Program-made: the position numbers and the translations under genes
NCBI GenBank assembly: GCA_910574745.1
Contig: CAJTCE010000017.1
Span: 1 to 64,000, forward strand
Direction: 5' to 3'
Origin: Lachnospiraceae bacterium
GTDB taxonomy: Bacteria > Bacillota > Clostridia > Lachnospirales > Lachnospiraceae
Length of the DNA stretch: 64,000 nt
The notes under the pieces: generated by a model
Seen by the model: the letters and a program-made list of their open reading frames with translations, nothing else
Database searches by the model: none
What the model was told of the DNA's origin: nothing
Shown: positions 15,657 to 25,877 of the stretch, piece by piece
Numbering within the stretch: position 1 is the stretch's first letter
Layout: every line of letters begins with the position of its first letter

Positions 15657-18600
15657 CTAAATCAGATATTTTTCCATGGAGGCAATTATCTTGACTGCTG
15701 TTTCCAAGAGCATTTCTTCATCTTTTTTGTCAAATCCCGTGGGATAAAGTCTGTAAGTAAAGGTGGGGACATTTTTTAAGGTAAATTTCAGCTTCCCCTC
15801 CATTTCCTCAAGAACGCAGGGTATATTTTCCGCCTTAATATCTGCCCGCACATTCATAATAATGGTAATCCCGTCTTTTTTGCCCTTGATTTCCTCCACA
15901 TACATTCTGTGCGCCCTTGCCCGGATTAAGGATATCTGCAGCAGGTTTTCCACCTCTTTTGGCAGGCTTCCGAAACGGTCCAAAAGCTCTGAGTGCATAT
16001 CGTCGCACTCTTCTTCATTTTCAATTGCGGCAATTCTCTTATAGATATCCAGCTTTTGAAATTCATTCAAAATGTATTCCACCGGAACAAAAGCATTGAT
16101 ATCCAGATCAATGGTTGTCTGGAAGTCCTCCTTTAAGTCAATACCTTTTAATTTTTTAACCGCTTCATTGAGCATCTTACAGTAAAGATCATAACCAACA
16201 GCTTCCATATGACCGTGCTGCATCTTCCCCAGAAGGTTTCCGGCCCCTCTGATTTCCAGATCCTTCATGGCAATTTTAAAGCCGCTTCCCAAATCGGTAA
16301 ATTCCTTAATGGCCTCTAAGCGCTTTTCAGCCACCTCCCGCAGCACTTTGTTCCGGCGGTACATCAAAAAAGCATAGGCATTCCTGTTGCTTCTTCCCAC
16401 GCGCCCTCTCAGCTGATAGAGCTGGGAAAGCCCCAGGCTGTCGGAATCATGGATAATCATGGTATTGACATTGGGGATATCGATTCCCGTTTCAATAATG
16501 GTAGTGGATACCAGCACATCAATTTCCCCGTTAATAAATTCATATAAAATCTTCTCCAGTTCGGATTCCTTCATCTGCCCGTGGGCAAACGCCACTGACG
16601 CATCAGGCACCAAAGCCTGGACCGAAGCTGTAATTTCCCCGATAGAATCCACCCTGTTATATACATAATAGACCTGTCCGTTTCTGGCAAGCTCCCTGTT
16701 AATGGCCTCCCTGACCATCTCCTCGTTATATTCCATAACATAGGTCTGAATGGGCATACGATCGCCCGGCGCCTCCTCCAGAACGCTCATATCACGGATT
16801 CCCACAAGGCTCATGTGCAATGTCCTTGGAATGGGCGTTGCCGTCAGCGTCAGCACATCCACATTGTTTTTAAGCTGTTTGATTTTCTCCTTGTGCCCGA
16901 CGCCGAAACGCTGTTCCTCATCAATGATCAAAAGCCCTAAATCCTTAAAGGCTACGTCCTTAGAAAGTACCCGGTGGGTCCCTATGACAATATCCACCAA
17001 GCCCTTTTTCATTTCCTCAATCGTGTGTTTCTGTTCTGCTGCCGTGCGGAACCTGGAAAGCATTTCTATGGTAACGGGATAATCCTTCATGCGCTGTTTA
17101 AAGGTATCGTAGTGCTGCTTGGCCAGAATCGTAGTAGGCACCAGATAAACCACCTGCTTCCCCTCCTGCACCGCCTTGAATGCGGCACGGATCGCAATTT
17201 CCGTTTTGCCGAAGCCTACGTCCCCGCAGATCAGCCTATCCATAATCTTAGGACTTTCCATATCCCTTTTGGCGGCTTCAATGGCAGTCAACTGGTCCTC
17301 TGTCTCTTCATAAGGGAAAAGCTCTTCAAATTCTCTCTGCCACACTGTATCCTCCCCATAGGAATGGCCTTCCTTGTTGGCACGGACGGCATAAAGCTCC
17401 ACTAACTCCTTTGCCACCTCCGAAACTGCGGTTTTGACCTTTGTCTTCGTTTTCTCCCACTCCTGAGTGCCCAGCTTATTGAGCTTGGGCTTTCTGGCAT
17501 CCGCCGCCGCATATTTCTGGATTACGTCAAAGCCTGTGGCCCTGACATAGAGAATCCCCCCGTCCCGGTAGGCAATTTTCATATAATCCTTAACCACATG
17601 ATCCACTTCCACCTTCTCAATGCCCTGGTAAACTCCCAGGCCATGGCTTTCATGAACCACATAATCCCCTACCTTTAAATCGGTAAAGTCATTGATTTTC
17701 TGCCCTTCATAGCGCTTCTTCTTTTTCTTTCTGACGGTTTTGCTGCTAAAAATATCGCTTTCGGAAATTACGGCAAATTTTAAATGAGGGTATTCAAAGC
17801 CCTTTAAAATCTGCCCGTAAACAGACATAATTTCCCCTTCCTTCGGCTCCTCCAATCCGCTTTCACTGTAGAAGCAGGGCAGTTCCATGTCACGAAGCTC
17901 ATCGGACAGCCGCTTTGCCCTGGTGCGGGAAGGCGTAACCAGCAAAACCTTATAGCCGCTTTTTTTATAACGCTTCAGCTCCTTACACAGCTCTTCAAAG
18001 CTATTGTGAAAGGATTGTATACTCTTTGTTGTAATATAATACTTTTTGTCAATGTCGATTCCCGGTGTGCGCCCGTCCAAAGTGGAAATGCAGACCAGAA
18101 ACCGCTTCTGAAGCTTTGCCATGACTTCCCCTGCAGGATACAGGATTTCCGTCTGTCCCGGCAGGGTATAGCCCTTCTCCAGACGGTTCTTCATGCTTTC
18201 TTCAAATTCCAGCTCAATCGCGCCCGTATGCTCCGCAACATGAAGGGGTTCGTCAATAAAGAATACCGTTTCCTCCTCCGACATAAGCTGCGGAAAAGAA
18301 ACCGTCTCTTCGCAAAAGTAATGGATATAGCTGTCTAAATTGGCTAAGACCCCAAACTCTTCCATCTGCTCCTTTAAGGTCTCCATCTGGTTTTTAACTC
18401 TTGACGCCGCCTCCGGCCGGTGGGCATCCCGAAAGCTTTTTTCCACCGCCTTGGCTTCTTTTTTTATCTTATCCAGCCCTGCGCCTCGCTGCTCTCTTGT
18501 TAAAAGCAGCTCCGTAGCGGGGTAAACCGTTATCTCCGAAAGCTCCTCAATGGATCTCTGGCTTAAGACATCAAAGCTGCGGATAGAATCAATCTCATCT

Positions 18601-19181
18601 CCCCACAGCTCAATACGATAAGGATTTTCTTCCGTCAGATCAAAAACATCCACAATGCCGCCCCGGACGGAAAACTGTCCTCCGGTTTCCACCTGGGGGA
18701 CCCGCTCATAGCCCATACGGGAAAGCTTTTCCGAAAGGGCCCTTTCATCCACGATGCTGTCATCGTCAAGCCTTATGACATGGTTCTCCATAACGTCTAA
18801 AGGCATACAGGGCGCCATAAAAGCATCAAAGGTGGTAATGATGGTAACCGGCTCCGCCTCTAAAATCCTGCGGTATACGGCAATTCTTTCCCTGGTAACC
18901 TTATTGCTGTGAATATCCGCCTGAAAAAAAATAAAATCCTTTGCCGGGAAATACAGCACTTCCTTGGTATAAAAAAGAAAATCCTCATACAGCTCCCTTG
19001 CCCTTTTATCGGAATAGGTCGCAATTACCTTATAGGGAAAGTCCCCGGAAAGCCCCCACATCATATGTACTTTCTGGGAATCCACACAGCCGGAAAGGGC
19101 AATATTCCTGCCCTCTCCCATATCCTTCTGCATTTTTTCAAAATCCGACAGCCCTTTCAGGCAATCCTGCAACACTTTCAC
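15657..19181 (-). CDS. mfd: Transcription-repair coupling factor
   Basis: Mfd removes RNA polymerase stalled at DNA lesions and recruits UvrA. The 1174-residue chain has the UvrB-homology region at the N-terminus, the RNA-polymerase interaction domain near the middle (DLKVGDYVVHESHGLGVYQG), the RecG-like translocase with Walker A GDVGFGKTE and Walker B DEEQRFG, the TRG-type motif region ending QLRGRVGRS, and the C-terminal UvrA-masking domain. Length is typical. The start is GTG at 19181, supported by AGAGGGAT seven bases upstream; no ATG fits. It lies 17 bp after pth, as in the Bacillus pth-fin-mfd arrangement, though fin is absent here. Confidence 0.97.
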   Translation of the reverse strand: MKVLQDCLKGLSDFEKMQKDMGEGRNIALSGCVDSQKVHMMWGLSGDFPYKVIATYSDKRARELYEDFLFYTKEVLYFPAKDFIFFQADIHSNKVTRERIAVYRRILEAEPVTIITTFDAFMAPCMPLDVMENHVIRLDDDSIVDERALSEKLSRMGYERVPQVETGGQFSVRGGIVDVFDLTEENPYRIELWGDEIDSIRSFDVLSQRSIEELSEITVYPATELLLTREQRGAGLDKIKKEAKAVEKSFRDAHRPEAASRVKNQMETLKEQMEEFGVLANLDSYIHYFCEETVSFPQLMSEEETVFFIDEPLHVAEHTGAIELEFEESMKNRLEKGYTLPGQTEILYPAGEVMAKLQKRFLVCISTLDGRTPGIDIDKKYYITTKSIQSFHNSFEELCKELKRYKKSGYKVLLVTPSRTRAKRLSDELRDMELPCFYSESGLEEPKEGEIMSVYGQILKGFEYPHLKFAVISESDIFSSKTVRKKKKKRYEGQKINDFTDLKVGDYVVHESHGLGVYQGIEKVEVDHVVKDYMKIAYRDGGILYVRATGFDVIQKYAAADARKPKLNKLGTQEWEKTKTKVKTAVSEVAKELVELYAVRANKEGHSYGEDTVWQREFEELFPYEETEDQLTAIEAAKRDMESPKIMDRLICGDVGFGKTEIAIRAAFKAVQEGKQVVYLVPTTILAKQHYDTFKQRMKDYPVTIEMLSRFRTAAEQKHTIEEMKKGLVDIVIGTHRVLSKDVAFKDLGLLIIDEEQRFGVGHKEKIKQLKNNVDVLTLTATPIPRTLHMSLVGIRDMSVLEEAPGDRMPIQTYVMEYNEEMVREAINRELARNGQVYYVYNRVDSIGEITASVQALVPDASVAFAHGQMKESELEKILYEFINGEIDVLVSTTIIETGIDIPNVNTMIIHDSDSLGLSQLYQLRGRVGRSNRNAYAFLMYRRNKVLREVAEKRLEAIKEFTDLGSGFKIAMKDLEIRGAGNLLGKMQHGHMEAVGYDLYCKMLNEAVKKLKGIDLKEDFQTTIDLDINAFVPVEYILNEFQKLDIYKRIAAIENEEECDDMHSELLDRFGSLPKEVENLLQISLIRARAHRMYVEEIKGKKDGITIIMNVRADIKAENIPCVLEEMEGKLKFTLKNVPTFTYRLYPTGFDKKDEEMLLETAVKIIASMEKYLI

Positions 19182-19198
19182 GTTCTATCCCTCTTAAA

Positions 19199-19771
19199 CT
19201 AATCCTTTTTTTGATTAAACAAATTCATTGCCGCGTCGGGGCCTTTTTCTATAATAACCTCTACGGCTTCTCCCGCTTCTTTAAAAGCTTCCTCCATAAT
19301 GGCGCGCTCTTCTTTGGAGAAACGCCCCAACACATAATCCGCAAGGTCATAGCCCTTAGGCTTTTCTCCTACGCCTACCTTAATCCTTACAAAGGTATCA
19401 TGTCCTAAATGGGCAATAATATTTTTAATTCCGTTATGCCCGCCTGCGCTTCCTTTTTTACGGATGCGCAGCTGTCCCGGCGGCAGGGAAATATCATCAT
19501 ATATCACGATCAGCTCTGCCGTTTCATCTACCCTGTAATAGTCTAACGCACTGCGGACACTTTCCCCGCTTAAGTTCATAAAAGTCTGGGGCTTCAGCAA
19601 AAGCACCTTTTCCCCGCCGATAACGCCTTTTCCCGTCAGTGCCTTATGCTTTTTTTCTCCCATATAAATGCCATGCCGGTCCGCCAGATAATCTACCGTA
19701 TCAAAGCCTGCATTATGTCTTGTTTTATCATATTCTTTTGAAGGATTTCCAAGTCCTGCAATTATAAACAT
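19199..19771 (-). CDS. pth: Peptidyl-tRNA hydrolase
   Basis: Pth cleaves peptidyl-tRNA released prematurely from ribosomes. The 190-residue protein begins MFIIAGLGNPSKEY and contains the catalytic-His motif TRHNAGF, the substrate motif PQTFMNLSG, the second acidic motif YDDISLPPG and the GSAGGHNG loop, so all family motifs are intact. The ATG at 19771 is chosen because GGAGGC precedes it and overlaps a false upstream ATG at 19783. It is followed directly by mfd. Confidence 0.96.
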   Translation of the reverse strand: MFIIAGLGNPSKEYDKTRHNAGFDTVDYLADRHGIYMGEKKHKALTGKGVIGGEKVLLLKPQTFMNLSGESVRSALDYYRVDETAELIVIYDDISLPPGQLRIRKKGSAGGHNGIKNIIAHLGHDTFVRIKVGVGEKPKGYDLADYVLGRFSKEERAIMEEAFKEAGEAVEVIIEKGPDAAMNLFNQKKD

Positions 19772-19862
19772 TTTTGCCTCCATAGGATATGCGGCATGCT
19801 GCCATACCTATTTTCCCACGACTCATGATGAAAAGATTTTCTTTCAATCTTTCCTTTTTCAT

Positions 19863-20843
19863 TTATAACAATTCTTTTCTCAACTCTTCTCCTGATTTAG
19901 GGGAAAGATATGCCGGCGCCACATCAAATACCGTCTTACAGCCCTTCTGGCCTTCCTTATAAAGACGGTTCACGGCTCTTGCAAAGGCCAGAATAACCGA
20001 TGCGGTAAATTCCGGATTGGAATCCAGCTTCAAGCTGTACTCTATAATGTGCTTGTGCTCCTTCTCAAAGCCCGTAGCCCCTGTTCTGAACACAAAACCG
20101 CCGTGAGGGATTCCGCTATGGTCCCTTTTTAATTCTTCCTCACTGATAAAATGAACAGTTGTATCGTAATCGGCAAAATAATTAGGCATATTTTTGATGG
20201 TCTCTTCAATTTGGGATTTATCAGCGCCTTCCTCTGCCACGACAAAGCACTCTCTGATATGCTTCTGTCTTGTGGTAAGCTCCGGCTTGCTTCCGCTTCT
20301 GACCTCTTTTAATGCGTCCTCCACAGGAATTGTATACTGTTTACCATCCTTTACGCCTTCCACGCGGCGGATGGCATCAGAATGCCCCTGGCTGACTCCC
20401 TTTCCCCAGAAAGTATAATCCTTTCCTTCCGGCAGGATGGCATTGGCATATAACCTGTTTAAGGAAAACATGCCCGGATCCCAGCCGCAGGAAATCAGCG
20501 CCACATGACCGCTCTCCTTTGCCGCCTCATCCACCTTTGCAAAATGCTCCGGTATTTTGGCGTGGGTATCAAAGCTGTCAACCACATTGAAGTATTTTGC
20601 ATATTCCGGCGTCTGCTTCGGCAAATCCGTTGCGCTTCCTCCGCAGAGTATTACAACATCCAGTTTTCCCTGCATTTTTTCAAGCTCCTCTATGGGATAT
20701 ACAGGAACACCCTCCGTCCGGATTTTTACATCTCCGGGATTCCTTCTGGTAAAAACAGCCGCCAGTTCCATATCTTCATTCTGTCTGATTCCGCATTCGA
20801 TTCCTCTACCTAAATTTCCATAACCGATAATTCCTATTTTCAT
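19863..20843 (-). CDS. ddh: meso-Diaminopimelate D-dehydrogenase
   Basis: Ddh reductively aminates L-2-amino-6-oxopimelate (tetrahydrodipicolinate) to meso-DAP with NADPH and ammonia in one step, giving DAP for peptidoglycan and lysine and bypassing the longer routes. The 326-residue product has the Rossmann start IGIIGYGNLGRG, the sugar/ribose-phosphate binding TRR, the catalytic-domain segment SCGWDPGMFS near residue 150, and the DAP-binding TGATGFEKEH region. Length is that of the family. It lies between spoVG and pth, with its own gap of 230 bp upstream that also contains the spoVG terminator, so it is probably transcribed separately. Confidence 0.96.
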   Translation of the reverse strand: MKIGIIGYGNLGRGIECGIRQNEDMELAAVFTRRNPGDVKIRTEGVPVYPIEELEKMQGKLDVVILCGGSATDLPKQTPEYAKYFNVVDSFDTHAKIPEHFAKVDEAAKESGHVALISCGWDPGMFSLNRLYANAILPEGKDYTFWGKGVSQGHSDAIRRVEGVKDGKQYTIPVEDALKEVRSGSKPELTTRQKHIRECFVVAEEGADKSQIEETIKNMPNYFADYDTTVHFISEEELKRDHSGIPHGGFVFRTGATGFEKEHKHIIEYSLKLDSNPEFTASVILAFARAVNRLYKEGQKGCKTVFDVAPAYLSPKSGEELRKELL

Positions 20844-20997
20844 TTCACATTTCCTTCCTTTTCCTGCTTCCTTTTGAAAAACGGACTTGACGCCTTAACA
20901 AACCGCCTCCGGATTTCAAAACTACAGCTTCTTGCTCTAATATCATACCAAAAAGAGGGGCATTTATAAACTTGAATTTTTGATTTTTACCATTTTT

Positions 20998-21038
20998 TAC
21001 GAAAAGAAGTCCACGCCCCCCGGCGCAGACCTCTTTTT
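20998..21038 (-). terminator. Terminator of the glgC-glgD-spoVG transcript
   Basis: On the minus strand AAGAGGTCTGCGCC and GGCGTGGACTTCTT pair over 14 positions including G-T wobbles, followed by TTCG. The U tract is short. A small open frame over this region (20845-21042) is not believed. Confidence 0.6.
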
Positions 21039-21073
21039 GCAACCTCTATTTTCCTTCTCGAAAAACCAAACCT

Positions 21074-21349
21074 CTATTCGCCAGCCTCCGGCGCCGCCAG
21101 CGCCTCCTCATAAGCCTTCAAAATTGTCGTCTGAATCAACTCTCTGGTGGCCGAATTAATGGGATGTGCGATATCCCTGTATTCTCCGTCAGCAGTCTTC
21201 TTACTCGGCATAGCAATAAATAAACCTTTTTCTCCGTCAATTACCTTGATGTCATGTACTACGAAAACGTCGTCCAATGTAATGGATACAACCGCTTTCA
21301 TTTTGCCTTCGTGATTTATCTTTCGTACATGTACGTCTGTAATATTCAT
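21074..21349 (-). CDS. spoVG: Septation / sporulation regulator SpoVG
   Basis: SpoVG is a small nucleic-acid-binding regulator that affects septation, sporulation and other late functions. The 91-residue product starts [11 protein letters not shown] and has the conserved segments [15 protein letters not shown] and [16 protein letters not shown] precedes the ATG. It follows glgD by 28 bp and is likely in the glgC-glgD transcript, so a glycogen-synthesis operon appears to carry spoVG. Confidence 0.96.
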   Translation of the reverse strand: MNITDVHVRKINHEGKMKAVVSITLDDVFVVHDIKVIDGEKGLFIAMPSKKTADGEYRDIAHPINSATRELIQTTILKAYEEALAAPEAGE

Positions 21350-21377
21350 TCGTATCCCCCCTTAAACTCCTTACAGA

Positions 21378-22496
21378 TCAGATTACGAACCTGTCGTTTT
21401 GCTCCACTACAACCTTAATACCATCTTCCCCTTTCAGGTACGAATTGGCACGGATTGTATCATGGCTTTCCACAATACAATTCTCAATATAGGTATTGTC
21501 TCCGATATATACATCATTGAGAATAACGGAATTTTTAATGGTACAATTATTTCCTACAAATACATCCTTAAAGATAACGGAATTTTCTACCGTTCCATTA
21601 ATAATGCTTCCGCTGGAAATCAGACAGTTTTTGAGTTTTGCTCCTACATTATATTTTGCAGGCGGAAGATCATCTACCTTGGAGTAAATATCCGGATACT
21701 CTCTGAAGAAATAATTACGGATATCCGGTTTTAAGAAGTCCATATTGGTGTTGAAATAATCCTCAACAGTGGCTATATTCTTCCAATAATCCGTCATTTT
21801 GTATCCATAGATTCTCTTCAGGTTTTTGTAGCGAATCAGAATATCCTTAACAAAATCATAAAGATCCTCCTCCGCGCATTTTTCAATTAATTCAATCAGC
21901 TGTCTTCTTCTGATAACATAGATACCGCAGGATATTGTATTGGATTTTGCCACAATGGGTTTTTCCTCAAACTCTTCAATCCGGGAATCCTCATTCATCT
22001 TGATAGTTCCGTAGCGGTCTACATTTTCTCTTGCATCCATATCCTTGCAGACAACCGTAATATCCGCCTTTTTTGCGATGTGATATTCCAACACCTTATT
22101 ATAATCCATCTTATATACACAGTCTCCGGAAGCAATCACAACATAAGGCTCATGACTTTCCTTTAAGAATGAAAGATTCTGGTAAATGGCGTCCGCCGTT
22201 CCGCGATACCAGGAATTGTTTTCGCTGGTTACCGTAGGTGTAAATACAAACAGGCCTCCCTGCTTTCTACCGAAATCCCACCATTTGGAGGAACTTAAAT
22301 GTTCATTTAAGCTTCTTGCGTTATACTGGGTAAATACTCCTACCTTCTGAACACGGGAGTTGGTCATATTGCTCAATGCAAAGTCAATGCTTCGGTAGCT
22401 TCCTGCAATGGGCATAGCCGAAATAGCTCTTTTTCTGGATAACTCACCCATTCTGTGATTGTTGCCGCCGGCTAAAATAATTCCTATCGCTCTCAT
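21378..22496 (-). CDS. glgD: ADP-glucose pyrophosphorylase subunit GlgD
   Basis: GlgD is the non-catalytic or regulatory partner of GlgC in clostridial ADP-glucose pyrophosphorylases. The 372-residue protein has the nucleotidyltransferase fold but with [14 protein letters not shown] instead of the catalytic GGxGxRL loop, and a C-terminal left-handed beta-helix of hexapeptide-type repeats (about 280-365, e.g. [20 protein letters not shown]). Its ATG overlaps the glgC stop by 4 bp (ATGA), ensuring coupled synthesis of the two subunits. Confidence 0.94.
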   Translation of the reverse strand: MRAIGIILAGGNNHRMGELSRKRAISAMPIAGSYRSIDFALSNMTNSRVQKVGVFTQYNARSLNEHLSSSKWWDFGRKQGGLFVFTPTVTSENNSWYRGTADAIYQNLSFLKESHEPYVVIASGDCVYKMDYNKVLEYHIAKKADITVVCKDMDARENVDRYGTIKMNEDSRIEEFEEKPIVAKSNTISCGIYVIRRRQLIELIEKCAEEDLYDFVKDILIRYKNLKRIYGYKMTDYWKNIATVEDYFNTNMDFLKPDIRNYFFREYPDIYSKVDDLPPAKYNVGAKLKNCLISSGSIINGTVENSVIFKDVFVGNNCTIKNSVILNDVYIGDNTYIENCIVESHDTIRANSYLKGEDGIKVVVEQNDRFVI

Positions 22497-23767
22497 ACCT
22501 CATCACCTGCCTTAACTAAAGATTTTCCGCTTGCCAGCTGCATGTTTTCATAATCCTCCGGGCCGGTTACGCCTGAAATTACCACGTTCTTTCCTATGGT
22601 AACACCGCTTGGCACCACTGATTTTTCACCCACACACACCAGACCGTGATTGTAAATATGAGGAGCCGTATCGTTGTCCGCTTCCTCGCCGCAGCCGATT
22701 TTTACATTGTCTCCAACTGATGCGCTTTCCGCTATAATAGCTTTTTGTATGTTTCCACCGAAACCGATTTCCGCGTCGTTCATAATGATAGAATCTCTTA
22801 CAACGGTTCCCTCTCCGATGGTAACGCCGCAGCCGATTACGGAATTATAAACCTTGCCGTAAATCTGGGCGCCTTCGCCGATAATACATTTCTCGATTTC
22901 GCTGTTGGCAGATATATACTGGGGCGGAAGCTTATCACACTTGGTATAAATCTTCCAGTATTCCTCATAAAGATTAAATTCCGGAACAATGTCGATCAAC
23001 TCCATGTTGGCTTCCCAATAGGAATGAAGAGTTCCTACATCCTTCCAATAGCCGTTATACTCATAAGCATAGCAGGGTGCGCCTTTTTGGTGGCAGTATG
23101 GAATGACATGCTTTCCGAAATCCAGGGAAGGCTGCTGCGCATTGGCAATCAAAGCCTCCTTCAGGGTCTTCCAGTTAAAAATATAAATACCCATACTTGC
23201 CAGATTGCTTCTGGGATTTTCGGGTTTCTCTTCAAATTCATTGATGCGGCGGTCTTCATCCGTAATCAGAATGCCAAATCTCTTGGCCTCCTCCAAAGGA
23301 ACCGGCATAGCCGCAAGAGTAACCTCTGCTCCCTTTGACTTATGGTAATCAAGCATTACTTCGTAATCCATCTTATAAATATGGTCGCCGGATAAAATCA
23401 AGACATAATCCGGGTTAAAGCTGTCCATATATGCAATATTCTGATAGATGGCATTAGCGGTTCCTGTATACCACTCCGTATTTGAACTCTTTTCATATGG
23501 GGGTAAAACCGTAACCCCCCCGACATTTCTGTCCAGATCCCACGGAATACCAATACCGATATGGGTATTTAATCTAAGCGGCTGATACTGTGTCAGCACG
23601 CCTACCGTATCAACCCCCGAATTAATACAGTTGCTGAGCGGGAAATCAATGATGCGGTATTTGCCACCAAAGGATACAGCGGGTTTTGCCACTTTTGCTG
23701 TCAACACTCCAAGTCTGCTGCCCTGTCCGCCGGCTAACAGCATGGCAATCATTTCTTTCTTAATCAT
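22493..23767 (-). CDS. glgC: Glucose-1-phosphate adenylyltransferase catalytic subunit
   Basis: GlgC makes ADP-glucose from glucose-1-phosphate and ATP, the committed step of glycogen synthesis. The 424-residue product begins [19 protein letters not shown] with the intact nucleotide loop, then [21 protein letters not shown], the GTADAI-type segment [12 protein letters not shown] and GDHIYKMDY, and ends in a beta-helix domain. The ATG at 23767 is preferred because GAGGTGAGG precedes it; the open frame continues nine codons upstream. No glgA, glgB or glgP is in the window. A promoter with an extended -10 lies 80 bp upstream. Confidence 0.95.
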   Translation of the reverse strand: MIKKEMIAMLLAGGQGSRLGVLTAKVAKPAVSFGGKYRIIDFPLSNCINSGVDTVGVLTQYQPLRLNTHIGIGIPWDLDRNVGGVTVLPPYEKSSNTEWYTGTANAIYQNIAYMDSFNPDYVLILSGDHIYKMDYEVMLDYHKSKGAEVTLAAMPVPLEEAKRFGILITDEDRRINEFEEKPENPRSNLASMGIYIFNWKTLKEALIANAQQPSLDFGKHVIPYCHQKGAPCYAYEYNGYWKDVGTLHSYWEANMELIDIVPEFNLYEEYWKIYTKCDKLPPQYISANSEIEKCIIGEGAQIYGKVYNSVIGCGVTIGEGTVVRDSIIMNDAEIGFGGNIQKAIIAESASVGDNVKIGCGEEADNDTAPHIYNHGLVCVGEKSVVPSGVTIGKNVVISGVTGPEDYENMQLASGKSLVKAGDEV

Positions 23768-23846
23768 GTCCTCACCTCTTGCTATCTCTCCCAATATCCT
23801 GAAAATAATATTACGAAAAGAATATTTTTATTAAATGACAATATAG

Positions 23847-23875
23847 ATTATAGCATACTATCTATGCAAAGTGAA
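23847..23875 (-). promoter_or_regulatory. Promoter for glgC-glgD-spoVG
   Basis: On the minus strand TTCACT and TATAAT are 17 bases apart and the -10 is preceded by TGC (extended -10). It lies 80 bp before the glgC start. Confidence 0.55.
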
Positions 23876-24214
23876 TATTTTTTACAAATAAATTATTCCT
23901 ATTTTTTAAACTATGTGTTAAATATATACAAAATACCCTTTTTTATTCCAGTTATTTTTGGCTATTTTGTACATTTCCCCTCTTGCTTTTTTAGTATTTA
24001 AGTACCAGCAATTGTAAAAAATGTATAATTCCACATTTTTCGTGTTTTTCCCCTGTCAAATAAAATAACAGTTGGCTTTTTCTCCATCTGTGGTATAGTA
24101 AACGCATAGTATCTGCCGGGGGCAAAAGTCTCCAAATGAACATAATTGTTCGCCCTGTCGGCAGCTTTGTGCTATAATAAGTTGAAAATCTTTTTAGAAT
24201 AGGAAGTGTATCCC
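23876..24214 (+). promoter_or_regulatory. AT-rich divergent intergenic region with murC promoter
   Basis: This 340-base stretch between glgC and murC holds no gene. The best murC promoter element is TGCTATAAT at 24170-24178, an extended -10 whose start point would be about 30 bases before the ATG. A second candidate, TTGGCT at 24072 with TATAGT 16 bases later, lies further up. The rest is AT-rich without clear repeats. Confidence 0.5.
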
Positions 24215-25591
24215 ATGTATCATATTAATTTTAACAATCCTGTCCATGTGCATTTTATCGGCATAGGCGGTATCAGCATGAGTGGTCTTGCAGAAATTTT
24301 ACTGGACCGGAAATTTACCGTATCCGGTTCAGATGCAAAGGAAAGCGGCCTGACTGCACATCTTACCGAAAAAGGCGCATCCGTTATTTACGGTCAGTCT
24401 GCCGAAAATATTACAGAAGATATAGACGTTGTTGTATATACCGCGGCAATACGCCAGGACAATCCCGAGCTTTCCGCCGCCAAAGAAAAAAATATTCCCT
24501 GCCTGACCCGGGCGCAGCTTTTGGGGCAGATCATGTTAAACTACGATACTCCCGTTGCAGTAAGCGGAACCCACGGAAAGACAACTACAACCTCCATGAT
24601 CAGCGAGATTCTTCTTACGGCGGATACAGACCCTACACTTTCTATCGGCGGAATTCTTTCTTCCATCCACGGCAACATCAGGGTAGGGAATTCTCCTCTG
24701 TTTGTTACCGAAGCCTGCGAATATACCAACAGCTTTTTAAGCTTTTTCCCAAAAATCGGATTGATTCTTAATATAGAAGAAGACCATATGGACTTCTTTA
24801 AGGATATTCACGATATACGTGAGTCTTTCCGCAAATTTGCTTCCCTGCTTCCCGAGGACGGCATCCTGATCATAAACGGGGATATCGAAAATTTACCGGA
24901 GATTACGGACTCTTTAAAATGCAGGATCATAACCTACGGCAGCAACTCCTCTTGCGATTATTATCCTGAAGAAATTACCTATGACGAATTTGCCAGACCG
25001 ACTTACCGTCTGTGCCACAAAGATACCCGCCGTTCCTTCACACTGGGCGTTTCAGGGAAACACAATGTATATAATTCCATGGCGGCAATCGCTCTTGCCG
25101 ACGCTCTTGGCCTTTCTACCGACAGCGTCAGCAGGGCTCTTGCCGGTTTCCACGGCACTGACAGAAGGTTTCAGTTAAAGGGGGAATGCGACGGCGTTAC
25201 GATCATTGACGATTATGCCCATCATCCCACCGAGATTTCCGCAACCCTCTCGGCAGCAGCAAATTTCCCCCACAAAAAGCTCTGGTGTGTGTTCCAGCCC
25301 CATACCTACACCAGGACAAAAGCTTTTCTTCCCCAATTTGCCAAGTCCTTATCCGCAGCCGACCATGTAGTACTGGCAGACATCTATGCGGCAAGGGAAA
25401 AGAATCTGCTTGGAATCAGTTCTAAGGATTTGCAAAATGAGCTTTTAAAGCTGGGCGTTGCTTGTGATTATTTTCCTTCTTTTGAAGAAATTGAAAATTT
25501 TTTAAAGAAAAATTATTCCCCGGGAGATTTGTTGATAACTATGGGGGCCGGAGACGTTGTAAACATTGGAGAAGACCTTTTGAAAAAATAA
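24215..25591 (+). CDS. murC: UDP-N-acetylmuramate-L-alanine ligase
   Basis: MurC adds L-alanine to UDP-MurNAc with ATP, the first amino-acid step of peptidoglycan synthesis in the cytosol. The 458-residue protein has the N-terminal substrate Rossmann motif HFIGIGGISMSGLA (about 13-26), the ATP loop GTHGKTTTT at 118-126, the central TEACEYTNSFL and the C-terminal DDYAHHPTE motif. ATG 24215 is preferred over GTG 24206 because AGGAAG lies nine bases before it. It is the first plus-strand gene of a block that goes on to DNA-replication genes, divergent from glgC. Confidence 0.96.
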   Translation: MYHINFNNPVHVHFIGIGGISMSGLAEILLDRKFTVSGSDAKESGLTAHLTEKGASVIYGQSAENITEDIDVVVYTAAIRQDNPELSAAKEKNIPCLTRAQLLGQIMLNYDTPVAVSGTHGKTTTTSMISEILLTADTDPTLSIGGILSSIHGNIRVGNSPLFVTEACEYTNSFLSFFPKIGLILNIEEDHMDFFKDIHDIRESFRKFASLLPEDGILIINGDIENLPEITDSLKCRIITYGSNSSCDYYPEEITYDEFARPTYRLCHKDTRRSFTLGVSGKHNVYNSMAAIALADALGLSTDSVSRALAGFHGTDRRFQLKGECDGVTIIDDYAHHPTEISATLSAAANFPHKKLWCVFQPHTYTRTKAFLPQFAKSLSAADHVVLADIYAAREKNLLGISSKDLQNELLKLGVACDYFPSFEEIENFLKKNYSPGDLLITMGAGDVVNIGEDLLKK

Positions 25592-25754
25592 TTATACACA
25601 TTATCCACAATGAATTGTTTAAAATTACCCACTTTTCATTGTGGATATTTTAGTTTACATAATGCTTTTTGATTTACTTGAGAAAAACAAGGCGCACTCT
25701 GATATATCGACAAAGATTTTAAGTTATGTGGACTTGCAATCCACATTATCCACA
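25592..25754. promoter_or_regulatory. Cluster of DnaA boxes
   Basis: Three perfect TTATNCACA boxes are present on the plus strand: TTATACACA (25592-25600) directly followed by TTATCCACA (25601-25609), and TTATCCACA again at 25746-25754. One-mismatch ATATCCACA lies on the minus strand at 25640-25648 and a weaker TTACCCACT at 25625-25633. The first box overlaps the base after the murC stop. The cluster is followed by an AT-rich stretch and the DnaD-domain gene. Likely a DnaA-binding regulatory or titration site; a replication origin is possible but no dnaA or dnaN is in view. Confidence 0.75.
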
Positions 25755-25833
25755 TTTCCCAAAAATATCCGAAAGCCCAGCATTTACGGGCATTTCAGCA
25801 AAATTTCCTATTTCATTTTTTCTCCGTTTATGC

Positions 25834-25839
25834 TATACT
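25834..25839 (+). promoter_or_regulatory. Extended -10 element upstream of the DnaD-like gene
   Basis: TGCTATACT at 25831-25839 is an extended -10; the corresponding -35 region (about 25811-25816) is poor. It lies 39 bases before the start codon. Confidence 0.45.
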
Positions 25840-25877
25840 TCATATGCTTTAGAGAATGAATTAAATCAGGTGATGAG

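Noticed and set aside
20845-21042. 65-residue open frame between ddh and spoVG
   Set aside because: It covers the probable spoVG terminator and has no ribosome site or recognisable pattern.
25592-25870. The chromosomal replication origin
   Set aside because: DnaA boxes are present but dnaA, dnaN and a clear unwinding element are not, so only a DnaA-binding cluster is claimed.
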